Made by a program: the position numbers and the translations under genes
Notes under the pieces: generated by a model
What the model saw: the letters and a program-made list of their open reading frames with translations, nothing else
Databases searched by the model: none
What the model was told of the DNA's origin: nothing
Source of the DNA: Planctomycetota bacterium
GTDB lineage: Bacteria > Planctomycetota > Phycisphaerae > WQYP01
Assembly: GCA_021831565.1 (NCBI GenBank)
Contig: JAKBMM010000020.1
Coordinates: 1 to 44,913, forward strand
Direction: 5' to 3'
DNA: 44,913 nt
Part shown: positions 7,534 through 15,258 of the stretch, piece after piece
How positions within the stretch are numbered: the stretch's first letter is position 1
How the letters are laid out: the number at the start of each line of letters is the position of its first letter

Positions 7534-7562
7534 TTGCCGGAGTGTTTGATAGCGGATAGGAT
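7534..7562 (+). promoter_or_regulatory. Candidate promoter of pheA
   Basis: TTGCCG and TAGGAT lie 17 bases apart, 41 bases before the pheA ATG. The match is moderate. It is the best sigma-70-like pair in the intergenic space between the divergent nucleotidyltransferase gene and pheA. Confidence 0.4.
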
Positions 7563-7603
7563 AAGCGGCGCGTGCATCCATTCGATAAAGGCAGAGGCGC
7601 GGC

Positions 7604-8698
7604 ATGTCTCAACAAGTCTCCCTGGCGGCGTTTCGCAGCCAAATTGACCAGCTCGACGAGCAAATCGTGGAACTGCTCAATACCCGCGCCCGTATAGTGG
7701 TAGAAATCGGCAAGATCAAGCGGGCGTCCAACTCGCCCATTTATGCTCCGGATCGCGAAAAAATGGTGCTGGAGAAGATCCGGCAGGCCAACCGCAAGAT
7801 AGGGGGGCCATTGTCCGACGCCTGCCTGGAGGCGATTTATCGCGAGCTGATGTCGGGCAGTTTCGCGCTGGAAAAGCCGCTGCACATCGCCTTTCTGGGA
7901 CCGGAGGGAAGTTTTTCACACCTGGCGTCGGTGAAAAAATTCGGGTCCTCCGTGGCGTATGTGTCGGTGGTCGATATCGCCACGGTGTTCGACGAAGTAA
8001 GCCGCGGACACGTTGATATGGGTTTAACGCCGATGGAAAATTCCACCATCGGCGGTATTGTCGAAACCATGGATGCGTTCCTTGAGCATCCACACGTACG
8101 CATCGTGGCCGAGGTGCTTATCGCCGTGCACCACCATCTTCTGGCGATTTGCCAATCCGCCGAAGTGCGCACGATTTACAGCAAACCAGAAGTGTTGAAC
8201 CAGTGCCGCAAATGGCTCAGTACAACCATGCCGGAAGCGCGGCGCGTGCCGGTAGGCTCCAGCAGCAAGGCGGCGGAACTGGCCGCCCGGGAAAAGAACG
8301 CGGCCGCCATAGGTTCCTCGCTGGCGGCCCAGGTCTACTCGCTGAAAACTCTCTTCGCCAACATCGAGGACAATCCCAATAACGTTACCCGGTTTCTGGT
8401 AATCGGCCGTCATCCGGCGCAACGCACCGGTGATGATAAAACTTCAATTATTTTCACCACCGCCCACAAAAGCGGGGCGTTGGTGGATGTTCTGGATGTG
8501 TTCCGGCGGCGCCAGATCAATTTGACGAACATCGACACCCGGCCGAGCCAGAAGCGTAATTTTGAATATTACTTCTTCACGGATCTGCTCGGCCACAGCG
8601 AAGACGAGAATGTCAAAACGGCTCTGGAGGAGGCCCGCCGCCACTGCCTGCAACTGGTCGTGCTGGGCAGCTTTCCCCGGGCTTCGGAAACGCTCTGA
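7604..8698 (+). CDS. pheA: Bifunctional chorismate mutase/prephenate dehydratase
   Basis: It makes phenylpyruvate from chorismate, on the route to phenylalanine. Of its 364 residues, the AroQ-type mutase helices span about 8-88 (LDEQIVELLNTRARIVVEIG, with DREKMVLEKI following). The dehydratase domain runs from about 93 (IAFLGPEGSFSHLA) to 270 and includes the catalytic-loop region around NSTIGGIVETMDAF and NVTRFLVIGR. The C-terminal ACT domain (about 280-360, with KSGALVDVLDVF and NLTNIDTRPS) senses phenylalanine for feedback inhibition. Length and domain order are normal for a P-protein. It stands alone; a hairpin lies 75 bases downstream. Confidence 0.95.
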   Translation: MSQQVSLAAFRSQIDQLDEQIVELLNTRARIVVEIGKIKRASNSPIYAPDREKMVLEKIRQANRKIGGPLSDACLEAIYRELMSGSFALEKPLHIAFLGPEGSFSHLASVKKFGSSVAYVSVVDIATVFDEVSRGHVDMGLTPMENSTIGGIVETMDAFLEHPHVRIVAEVLIAVHHHLLAICQSAEVRTIYSKPEVLNQCRKWLSTTMPEARRVPVGSSSKAAELAAREKNAAAIGSSLAAQVYSLKTLFANIEDNPNNVTRFLVIGRHPAQRTGDDKTSIIFTTAHKSGALVDVLDVFRRRQINLTNIDTRPSQKRNFEYYFFTDLLGHSEDENVKTALEEARRHCLQLVVLGSFPRASETL

Positions 8699-8773
8699 CA
8701 CGCCGCGCGGGTGGGGCGGCGGGACGCAGCGCTTGCTTTACTTTTGTCGCCGGCCCCGCGACGCGGAGTATCG

Positions 8774-8791
8774 TCCCGGCGGGCGCCGGGA
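8774..8791. terminator. Hairpin between convergent pheA and the thioredoxin-like gene
   Basis: TCCCGGCG, loop GG, CGCCGGGA: a perfect eight-base stem, extended by partly pairing flanks. It has no T-run on either side, so it could act as a weak bidirectional terminator or simply be a GC-rich inverted repeat. It lies in the 140-base space between two converging genes. Confidence 0.4.
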
Positions 8792-8840
8792 TGATGTTGA
8801 TCCGCCGCCGCGCGCCACAAGCCGGGCAACCGCGGCGGAG

Positions 8841-9437
8841 TTAAATCTCCCCATGCAGCCGCAGCAAGCGTGGGCTGGTCTGTAGCATGAGCTGGACGCG
8901 TTCGAAATGTGTGAGCCATTCGGCCACATTGGCGGAAAACAGATCGGCGGGCGGCGCGATCAGCCCCGTGGGACACGAAGGACCCTGCAGCGACGCCGCC
9001 TTGTTGCGGTAAAAAGCCAGGGTCCGTTCGCCGAAACGTTCGCATTCGCACCAATCTTCGGAAAGAAACACCAGCATGGGCACACGCGGACCGCCGCAAA
9101 TGGAAAGCTCCTTGGCCAAGGCTGTGGCCGGATCGCCGACGGCGGGATCGAACCGCTGGGGCCGATGAACAAAGCGAAGGTCGATGGCGGGCGCCGCCTC
9201 GGCGAAACGCTCAAAGATCGGGCAGGCGTTGACGCAATCACCGCACCAGGTCCCGGCCAGACAAAGCACGTTCATTTTGCGCCGGAACCCGGCCAGCAAT
9301 GTCCGCTGGGCGTCGGTCAGGCAAACCGAGTCATAAATATTCTTCCAGCGCGCCTGCTCTTCGAGCGAGCCGTGGATCGCAAGATATTCACGGTATGGCG
9401 CCGCCGTTGAGAAAATCGTTTGAAAATCATAAGGCAT
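8841..9437 (-). CDS. Thioredoxin-like family protein
   Basis: This 198-residue protein carries LCLAGTWCGDCVNACPIFE (about 58-76), a thioredoxin-fold active site with WCGDC in place of WCGPC, plus an extra cysteine three residues on. GGPRVPMLVFLSED corresponds to the cis-proline strand (VPM). No signal peptide is seen, so it is probably cytoplasmic and acts as a reductant or redox partner. It starts nine bases after the rplI stop with AGGT upstream, so it is the last gene of the rpsF-ssb-rplI operon. A C-terminal stretch of about 60 residues has no clear homology by eye. The partner protein is unknown. Confidence 0.75.
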   Translation of the reverse strand: MPYDFQTIFSTAAPYREYLAIHGSLEEQARWKNIYDSVCLTDAQRTLLAGFRRKMNVLCLAGTWCGDCVNACPIFERFAEAAPAIDLRFVHRPQRFDPAVGDPATALAKELSICGGPRVPMLVFLSEDWCECERFGERTLAFYRNKAASLQGPSCPTGLIAPPADLFSANVAEWLTHFERVQLMLQTSPRLLRLHGEI

Positions 9438-9446
9438 CGGGATTAC

Positions 9447-9977
9447 CTAATCAGCGGGGGTTGGTTCCGCCGGCGCGGCAACGACATCTGCGGCCGTGGC
9501 GGGCGGGATCGACGATGGATTCTCCGCGGCGGTCTTCTCCCGCACCACCCACACCTTGATCTGCGTTTTCAAATCCGCGGCAAGCTGAATGGGAACCATG
9601 AAGGTATCGATTCGCCGCAACGGATCATCAAGGAGCACGTCGTCCGCCTCCACGGCGTGTCCGGCCTTGCGCAGTTCTTCGGCGATGTCGCGGCGCGACA
9701 CGGAACCGAAAAGATGCCCTTCCTCGTTGCTGGCGCGAACCACGGTAATTTCCACACCGGCCAGAGCCGCGCAGAGTTGTTCTTTCTGCTGGCGCAACAG
9801 TTTTATCTTCGCTTCATATTCCTTGCGGGCCGTCTCGAGCCGTTTCATATTGCCCGCGGTCGGCGCCACAGCCAGCCGGCGGGGCAGCAGATAATTGCGG
9901 GCGAAACCATCACGCACATCGATCACATCGCCCACCACGCCGATCTTTTCGATTGTATCAGTCAGAAGAACTTTCAT
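9447..9977 (-). CDS. rplI: 50S ribosomal protein L9
   Basis: This 176-residue protein starts MKVLLTDTIEKIGVVGDVID, then VRDGFARNYLLPRRLAV, the classic N-terminal rRNA-binding domain. A long connecting helix (about 45-80) leads to the C-terminal domain with EGHLFGSVSRRDIAEEL. About 25 residues of alanine- and proline-rich tail go beyond the usual 148-150. It binds 23S rRNA near the L1 stalk and helps keep reading frame. GAGGTG lies just upstream of the ATG. It sits directly after ssb with no rpsR gene between, where many bacteria have one. Confidence 0.95.
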   Translation of the reverse strand: MKVLLTDTIEKIGVVGDVIDVRDGFARNYLLPRRLAVAPTAGNMKRLETARKEYEAKIKLLRQQKEQLCAALAGVEITVVRASNEEGHLFGSVSRRDIAEELRKAGHAVEADDVLLDDPLRRIDTFMVPIQLAADLKTQIKVWVVREKTAAENPSSIPPATAADVVAAPAEPTPAD

Positions 9978-10053
9978 CGTACACCTCGCGTATTTACAAA
10001 ACGTATTTCAGAGGACCGCCGCGCCATCCCGGTGCGGCGGAACCCATTCGCAT

Positions 10054-10593
10054 TTAGAATGGTATGTCATCATCCTTGAGGGGTGGCGCATCAGTCGCCA
10101 GAGGCTCCGGCGTCTCGTGGACGGCGGGCGGTTGCGCCGGGCCACTCCCGACTTGAGTCGAAGCGGGCCGGCCGGCGGCGCGCGGCGCCGGTCGGGACGT
10201 ACCATCGTGTTCGGCCTCGGCTCCTTCGCCGGCGGGACCCGGTCCCGCCGCGCCGGGACCGCCGCGCGAATCAATGAACTGGAAATTTTCTATCACCACG
10301 CGCATGCGACTGCGTTTGGAACCGTCCTGCGCCTCCCACTGATCAAGCTTCAAGCGGCCTTCCAGGAAAACGGGCCGGCCTTTGCGCAGATATTTGCTGA
10401 GTGTTTCCGCCGGCCGGCCGTAGGCGACACAATCAACGAACGTTACTTCCTCTTTGGGCTGGCCGTCGGGCGAATGCCAACGGCGGTTAACCGCCAGGCC
10501 CATTTCACACACCGGCGTCTGGCTGGGCAGATAGCTCAGTTGGGGGTCCCGGGTCAGGTTGCCCATCAGAAATACTTTGTTCAGGTTGGCCAT
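10054..10593 (-). CDS. ssb: Single-stranded DNA-binding protein
   Basis: This 179-residue protein runs from ATG at 10593 (MANLNKVFLMGNLTRDPQL), chosen because GAGG lies seven bases upstream; the longer frame back to 10749 has no such site. An OB-fold (about 1-108) carries RRWHSPDGQPKEEVTFVDCV and YLRKGRPVFLEGRLK. A disordered Gly/Pro/Ala linker follows, then the acidic tip DDDIPF, which recruits replication and repair proteins. It coats single-stranded DNA at forks and in repair. It lies between rpsF and rplI, a conserved arrangement that couples SSB supply to ribosomal protein expression. Confidence 0.96.
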   Translation of the reverse strand: MANLNKVFLMGNLTRDPQLSYLPSQTPVCEMGLAVNRRWHSPDGQPKEEVTFVDCVAYGRPAETLSKYLRKGRPVFLEGRLKLDQWEAQDGSKRSRMRVVIENFQFIDSRGGPGAAGPGPAGEGAEAEHDGTSRPAPRAAGRPASTQVGSGPAQPPAVHETPEPLATDAPPLKDDDIPF

Positions 10594-10748
10594 GAGATTT
10601 CCTCGATCCAATCCGCATCCCGGCACGGCACATCCCCTGTGCCGATACATATATGGCACATTTAATAAGGCGCCGGCTAATACGTCGGCGACGCGGTCCG
10701 TCGCAACGGCCCGGCTTGGTGCGACGGGCGTTTCACCGGCGCGGCACA

Positions 10749-11246
10749 TTAAAGTGCCGGCAAAGATTCGCCGGCTTCCGCAACCGGCTGGGGTGCGGAT
10801 ACGGCAGCGGGGGCGGTGGCCGGCGCCCCCGCGGGTGGCCGCGGCGCTCGCCTGTGTCCACCCCGTCGACCGGAAAAGCCTGAATGATAATCGTGCTCGT
10901 CCACGATCGGCTGCTGCGGCGTCATGTTTTCCACATCTTTGAGAGCCAGGTGGTCGGCCCGCAGAACCAGCACGCGGAGAATGTTTTCCGAAAGCTGCAC
11001 GTCGCGCTCGATACCGGCGGTTTTGGAACTATCCCCGCGGAAAAACGCCAGCACGTATACGCCGCGTTTGTTGCCCTTGATCGGGTAAGCCAGCCGTCGT
11101 TCATCCCACTTGCGTAAATGAAGAATTTCGGCGTTGGCGCGATGCAGGATATGTTCCACCTCCGCCTTGGCCGCGTCCCAGCTTCCGCTGGCGTAGCCGG
11201 CATTGAGTAGGAACATGGCTTCGTACTGCCAAGTATGGGTTGCCAT
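10749..11246 (-). CDS. rpsF: 30S ribosomal protein S6
   Basis: This 165-residue protein starts at ATG 11246 (MATHTWQYEAMFLLNAG), with GGAG five bases upstream. The ferredoxin-like S6 fold covers about 1-105 (VEHILHRANAEILHLRKWDE, then RRLAYPIKGNKRGVYVL). The remaining 60 residues are a low-complexity Arg/Pro/Ala tail not present in E. coli S6 in this form. S6 binds the 30S platform as a heterodimer with S18; the S18 gene is not in this cluster. The frame extending back to 11360 is not needed. Confidence 0.94.
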   Translation of the reverse strand: MATHTWQYEAMFLLNAGYASGSWDAAKAEVEHILHRANAEILHLRKWDERRLAYPIKGNKRGVYVLAFFRGDSSKTAGIERDVQLSENILRVLVLRADHLALKDVENMTPQQPIVDEHDYHSGFSGRRGGHRRAPRPPAGAPATAPAAVSAPQPVAEAGESLPAL

Positions 11247-11302
11247 TGGCGCTCCAGAGACATCCGCACAGCGAGCGACGCGACTCACGTCACCATGTTT
11301 AT

Positions 11303-11905
11303 TCACTGCCGGGAATTGTAACGATTCATGGCCTGGGTAATACCAAGGCTTACCCAGCATTCTACCGCCTCGGCGGCCCGGAGCAAAGCCGGTTCAAGCA
11401 GACGCCGCTGCGCGACGGAAAAATTCTGGAGAACATAAGTTTCCAGCGGCGTCGCCCTGGGGTCGCCGATGCCGATGCGTAAGCGGGCATAATCCCGACC
11501 CGTTTTGCCTTCCCTGGCGGCCAGGTTCGCCAACGCGTGTTCGATGTCGCCCAAACCGTTGTGTCCACCGCTGGAACCCCCCGCCCGCAGCCGGACGGAG
11601 CCGCATGGCAGCGCGGCGTCATCAACCACCACCAGCAGATTCTCCAGTGGCAAATGGTGGAACCGCATGGCGGCGAGAACCGCCTGGCCACTCCGGTTCA
11701 TATACGTCATCGGTCGCAGCAGCAGCACGCTCTGGGTCCCCAGCGTCAGGGTGCGAATCAGTCCCTTGTGGGCGGATTTCCAACGCCCTTCACCCTCCGG
11801 GAGAGGTCCCGAAAGATATCGGGATTCCAGAAGCATGAATCCGGCGTTGTGTCGCGTGGCGGAGTATTGCGAACCGGGATTTCCCAATCCGACGACCAAT
11901 TTCAT
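11303..11905 (-). CDS. pth: Peptidyl-tRNA hydrolase
   Basis: It frees tRNA from stalled peptidyl-tRNA. The protein has 200 residues from ATG at 11905 (MKLVVGLGNPGSQYSATRHN), with a GTG two codons earlier as alternative. TRHNAGF holds the catalytic His, RPMTYMNRSG the product-binding Asn, and VVVDDAALPCG and GGSSGGHNGLGDI complete the family signature. Between strands 1 and 2 the variable loop reads SGPLPEGEGRWKSAHKG; its DNA resembles a dispersed GC-rich palindromic repeat and may be an in-frame insertion. It lies ten bases after the rplY stop, in the prs-rplY-pth operon. Confidence 0.95.
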   Translation of the reverse strand: MKLVVGLGNPGSQYSATRHNAGFMLLESRYLSGPLPEGEGRWKSAHKGLIRTLTLGTQSVLLLRPMTYMNRSGQAVLAAMRFHHLPLENLLVVVDDAALPCGSVRLRAGGSSGGHNGLGDIEHALANLAAREGKTGRDYARLRIGIGDPRATPLETYVLQNFSVAQRRLLEPALLRAAEAVECWVSLGITQAMNRYNSRQ

Positions 11906-11914
11906 GCCCACACG

Positions 11915-12652
11915 TTACTTCTTGGCGGGGGCGGCCTGTTTGCCCGCGGGGGCGGCAGCCTGTTTGCCGGCGGCGGCCTGTTTTCCGGAGGGAGCGGCGG
12001 CCTGCCCTTCGATTTCTTCTTCGGCCGGTTTCCTGCCGATCACTTCCGGTTCAGTCGGACCGGCTTCCGCTTCCGCTACGGGGATCTCTTCCTTGACGGT
12101 ACGAACCTGACAAACAATTTGCTCGGGTGGATTGAGCAAGCGGGAGCCCGCCGGCAGTGGAATTTCTTTTGCATGCAGGATGCCGTGGAGTTCCAGGTGT
12201 TCCACATTGATGCGGATCACATCCGGAATTTCCAGCGGCAGCGTTTCAACATCCACTTCCGCGATCTGTTTTTCCAGGATACCGCCTTCCTTGGTTCCCT
12301 TGGGCGTGCCGCGAAAATCGAGCGGAACCTTCACTTTTACCTTGTGGCTCGGATCGATCCGTAGAAAATCGACATGCTCAATGAACGCCTGGAGAAAATC
12401 GTACTGCACTTGCTGGATGAGCACGTGTTCGACCTTGCCGTCGATCTTCAGGTCCACCAGGTGCGAGCCGCTGTGCACGATGTGCTCGGCGTGGGCGGCG
12501 CTGAACTCGATGGGAACGCTCGCTCCGGCCAGGCCGTACACGACGCCCGGCAACTTGCCGGCGCGGCGGAGAGTCTGGACGTGGCGGCCGCCGGTTTGCC
12601 GGCGAACCTGCGCCTCGAGCGTAAGCCGGGACGCGTGTGTAGTTGTGGTCAT
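11915..12652 (-). CDS. rplY: 50S ribosomal protein L25 (CTC/TL5 form)
   Basis: This 245-residue protein has the 5S-rRNA-binding L25 domain in about 1-95 (GKLPGVVYGLAGASVPIEF) and the long C-terminal TL5/CTC beta domain in about 96-190 (KVKVKVPLDFRGTPKGTKEG). The last 50 residues are a Lys/Ala-rich tail with GKQAAA repeated several times, probably disordered and RNA-binding. The general stress name ctc is used for this form in Bacillus. It follows prs by 18 bases and precedes pth, a conserved gene order. Confidence 0.93.
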   Translation of the reverse strand: MTTTTHASRLTLEAQVRRQTGGRHVQTLRRAGKLPGVVYGLAGASVPIEFSAAHAEHIVHSGSHLVDLKIDGKVEHVLIQQVQYDFLQAFIEHVDFLRIDPSHKVKVKVPLDFRGTPKGTKEGGILEKQIAEVDVETLPLEIPDVIRINVEHLELHGILHAKEIPLPAGSRLLNPPEQIVCQVRTVKEEIPVAEAEAGPTEPEVIGRKPAEEEIEGQAAAPSGKQAAAGKQAAAPAGKQAAPAKK

Positions 12653-12670
12653 TGCTTTACTCCTTCATCT

Positions 12671-13657
12671 TTATCTTTTACCGCCATTGCCGTTTTTCTC
12701 AAAAAGGATCGAAACGGATTGGTTCAGGTGAATGCGCTTGATGGCTTCGCCAAGCAGGTCCGCGACGCTGAGCACCACCAACCGATCCCGCAGCGGATCC
12801 AGCCGGTTATCCGTCGGAACCGTATCGGTGATGACAATTTTGCTGATCGGACTTTTGGCCAGGCGCTCCACCGCCGCCGCGCCGGCGAAAACGCCGTGCG
12901 TCGCGGCGGTGTGCACGGCCAAGGCGCCGTGGTCCATCAAAATCCGGCTGGCTTCGGCGACGGTGCCGCCCGTGGTGACCATGTCGTCGAACATCAGCAC
13001 GGTCTTGCCTTCCACGTCGCCGACGATGGTGGACATGGCCACCTGCGTGCCGGATTGGCGGCGCTTGTCAATGAACGCCAGGTCGCCGCCGAGCATGTCC
13101 GCATAATAACTGGCGGCCTTGAGGTTGCCGGGGTCCGGCGACACAATGGCGATGCGGCCAAGCTGCGGCAACTGACCCTTGTACCAATTGAGGAATACCG
13201 GCGAAGCCAGCAGATGATCGACCGGAAGGTCGAAAAACCCCTGCACCTGCGCCGCGTGCAGGTCCATGGCGATCACGCGATCCACCCCCGCGGCGGTAAT
13301 AATGTTGGCCACCATCTTGGCGGTGATCGGCGTGCGTCCCTCGCTCTTGCGATCCTGGCGGGCATAGCCGAAATAGGGAATCACGGCGGTGATGCGCATG
13401 GCCGAAGCCCGCATCAGGCAATCCACCCAGATCAGCAGTTCCAGGAGATGATCATTGACGGGCGGACAGGTGGGCTGAACGATGAAACAGTCGCGGCCGC
13501 GTACGTCTTCATCCAGCTTGACAATTATTTCGCCGTCCGGAAAACCCTCGATCCGGGCCTTTCCCGGCGGGATGCCGATATGCGCGCAAATACGCTGCGC
13601 CAAGGTCGGATTGGCCCGCCCGGAAAATATTTTCAACTCTTTGCCGACAGCGCTCAT
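12671..13657 (-). CDS. prs: Ribose-phosphate pyrophosphokinase (PRPP synthetase)
   Basis: It makes PRPP from ribose 5-phosphate and ATP, feeding purF (8 kb away), nadC and other pathways in this window. Of 328 residues, the start region has KIFSGRANPTLAQRI and the conserved VQPTCPPVNDHLLELLIWVD. A dimetal/ATP segment with YFGYARQDRKSEGRTPITAK follows, and the PRPP-type loop is VLMFDDMVTTGGTV. All expected class I motifs are present. It is first gene of the leftward operon with rplY and pth. The 108-base divergent gap to rsmD must hold its promoter, but I see no clear consensus there. Confidence 0.96.
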   Translation of the reverse strand: MSAVGKELKIFSGRANPTLAQRICAHIGIPPGKARIEGFPDGEIIVKLDEDVRGRDCFIVQPTCPPVNDHLLELLIWVDCLMRASAMRITAVIPYFGYARQDRKSEGRTPITAKMVANIITAAGVDRVIAMDLHAAQVQGFFDLPVDHLLASPVFLNWYKGQLPQLGRIAIVSPDPGNLKAASYYADMLGGDLAFIDKRRQSGTQVAMSTIVGDVEGKTVLMFDDMVTTGGTVAEASRILMDHGALAVHTAATHGVFAGAAAVERLAKSPISKIVITDTVPTDNRLDPLRDRLVVLSVADLLGEAIKRIHLNQSVSILFEKNGNGGKR

Positions 13658-13753
13658 CCGACCATCATCCGCGTCTCGAATAGAGTATCTTGCCCGAGAA
13701 GAGCGCCGAATTCAACCCGCGCGGGACAGGCCGATTTTTTTCGGCATCATCGG

Positions 13754-13759
13754 TATCAT
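13754..13759 (+). promoter_or_regulatory. Possible -10 element for a leaderless rsmD transcript
   Basis: TATCAT ends six bases before the rsmD ATG, and no Shine-Dalgarno sequence is present. If it is the -10 box, transcription would begin at or next to the start codon. No convincing -35 is seen. Confidence 0.3.
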
Positions 13760-13765
13760 ACGGCG

Positions 13766-14365
13766 ATGCGAATAATCGCCGGCGAATTTCGGGGCCGGCA
13801 TCTTATCGGCCCGCCCACGAGCATCACCCGCCCCATCACCGATCGGGCCAAGCAATCGCTTTTTGACGCCCTTGCCGTGGCCATGGAACTGCGCGGTGCG
13901 GCAACCCTGGATTGCTTCGCCGGCGCCGGCAGCATGGGGCTGGAAGCTCTTTCGCGCGGGGCGGCGCACGTGGTCTTTGTGGAACGCGACCGCGGCGCCC
14001 GGAAGGCATTGTGCGCCAATATCGACCGGTTGGGTGTGTCAACATGCTGCGAAGTGCTGGCCATCGACGCCTACCAATTCCCGGCCCGGCGCCGGGCCGG
14101 CCAGACGCGGCGGTTCCGCGTGGCGTTTATTGACCCGCCGTATGCGCACGTGGAAAATCCGCGGCGGCGCGTCCACTTGACCGCGCTGATCGCGGCGGTG
14201 GCGCGGGATATGCTCGAACCCGGCGGATTGATTATTTTCCGTCATCCGGCCGGCGTCATTCCGGACGATTGGCCCTTGGGCGCGACGATTCTCCGGCGGT
14301 TCCAATACGGATCGATGGGCGTTGCCTGGCTCCAGAGTGAAATCGGTGGGAAAAACCAGACATGA
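13766..14365 (+). CDS. rsmD: 16S rRNA (guanine(966)-N(2))-methyltransferase
   Basis: This 199-residue protein starts MRIIAGEFRGRHLIGP, the family start, and goes on with TRPITDRAKQSLFDALA. LDCFAGAGSMGLEALSRGA is the SAM-binding motif I and FIDPPYA the DPPY catalytic motif for exocyclic amino methylation. It modifies G966 in the 30S P-site region. A much longer open frame reaches back to 12374, but that part is antisense to prs and rplY, so I start at the conserved MRIIAG. The next methyltransferase gene overlaps its end by four bases (ATGA). Confidence 0.93.
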   Translation: MRIIAGEFRGRHLIGPPTSITRPITDRAKQSLFDALAVAMELRGAATLDCFAGAGSMGLEALSRGAAHVVFVERDRGARKALCANIDRLGVSTCCEVLAIDAYQFPARRRAGQTRRFRVAFIDPPYAHVENPRRRVHLTALIAAVARDMLEPGGLIIFRHPAGVIPDDWPLGATILRRFQYGSMGVAWLQSEIGGKNQT

Positions 14366-15174
14366 AAAAAAAACCGCCCATTGCCCCGCCCTCGCCACCC
14401 CCCTCCGACTGGGATCACGTCGGTCCCTGGTACGACCAGCATGTGGGTGAGAAGGGTTCCTTACACTATCGGAAAGTGATTATTCCCGGCGTGCTGCGCC
14501 TGTTGGAATTACGGGCCGGGGACAAAGTGCTGGATGTCGCCTGCGGTCAGGGAGCTTTGTGCCGGGCGCTGGCCCAGCGCGGTGTTTACGCCGCCGGCGT
14601 GGACCTGGCTCCATCGTTGATCGAAGCGGCGCGGCGCCGCCAGGGCAGTCCCACGCATGAACGGTATGATCTCGGCGACGCGCGCCGGTTGCGGGAATGC
14701 GTTTTTTTAACACCGGCGAGTTTTGACGCCGTGCTGTGCGTTCTGGCCATCCAGAACATGACGCCGCTTTCACCGGTATGGGAGGGATGCCGGTACATGC
14801 TCAAGGCCGGCGGGCGGCTGGTGGTGGTGATGACCCATCCCTGCCTGCGGGTTCCCCGTAAAAGTTCGTGGGGGTGGGATGAGAAAAACACCTGTCAATA
14901 CCGCAGAGTGGATGCGTATTTGACCTCGGAAAAAATTCCCATCGTCATGCATCCGGGGAGTAATCCGGATCAGATCACCTGGACTTTTCACCGCCCGCTG
15001 CAGGCCTATATCAACACGCTGGGCTCCGCCGGATTTGGGGTGGACCGTATCGAGGAATGGATCAGTCACAAGCGGCCGCCGGAAGGCCGGCGATGGGAGG
15101 CACTTGACAAAATTCGGCGCGAAATTCCCCTCTTTATGGCGATTCGCGCCCGCCCGGCTGGGGCGGCGCGGTGA
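14362..15174 (+). CDS. Class I SAM-dependent methyltransferase
   Basis: This 270-residue protein is coupled to rsmD by an ATGA overlap. After a proline-rich start comes WDHVGPWYDQHVGEKGS, then KVLDVACGQGALCRALAQRG (motif I, about 53-72) and GVDLAPSLIEAA (motif II). DAVLCVLAIQNM and LKAGGRLVVVMTHPCLR correspond to motifs III and IV of the Methyltransf_11 group. The C-terminal part with WISHKRPPEGRRWEAL may shape the substrate pocket. Substrate unknown: relatives act on small molecules, quinones or tRNA. The pairing with rsmD makes an RNA or translation role possible but unproven. Confidence 0.8.
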   Translation: MKKKPPIAPPSPPPSDWDHVGPWYDQHVGEKGSLHYRKVIIPGVLRLLELRAGDKVLDVACGQGALCRALAQRGVYAAGVDLAPSLIEAARRRQGSPTHERYDLGDARRLRECVFLTPASFDAVLCVLAIQNMTPLSPVWEGCRYMLKAGGRLVVVMTHPCLRVPRKSSWGWDEKNTCQYRRVDAYLTSEKIPIVMHPGSNPDQITWTFHRPLQAYINTLGSAGFGVDRIEEWISHKRPPEGRRWEALDKIRREIPLFMAIRARPAGAAR

Positions 15175-15258
15175 TTGGCGGTCCCGGCACACCGGGAAAA
15201 CCCTCGCCCGTCGGGACATACGCGAAAAACACCCGGGGCGTGAACGGTTATGGCCGGT

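Noticed and set aside
12374-13765. Very long open frame continuous with rsmD, antisense to rplY and prs
   Set aside because: The strand opposite two well-conserved genes stays open because of GC-rich codon use; the predicted protein has no recognisable domain until the rsmD start at 13766.
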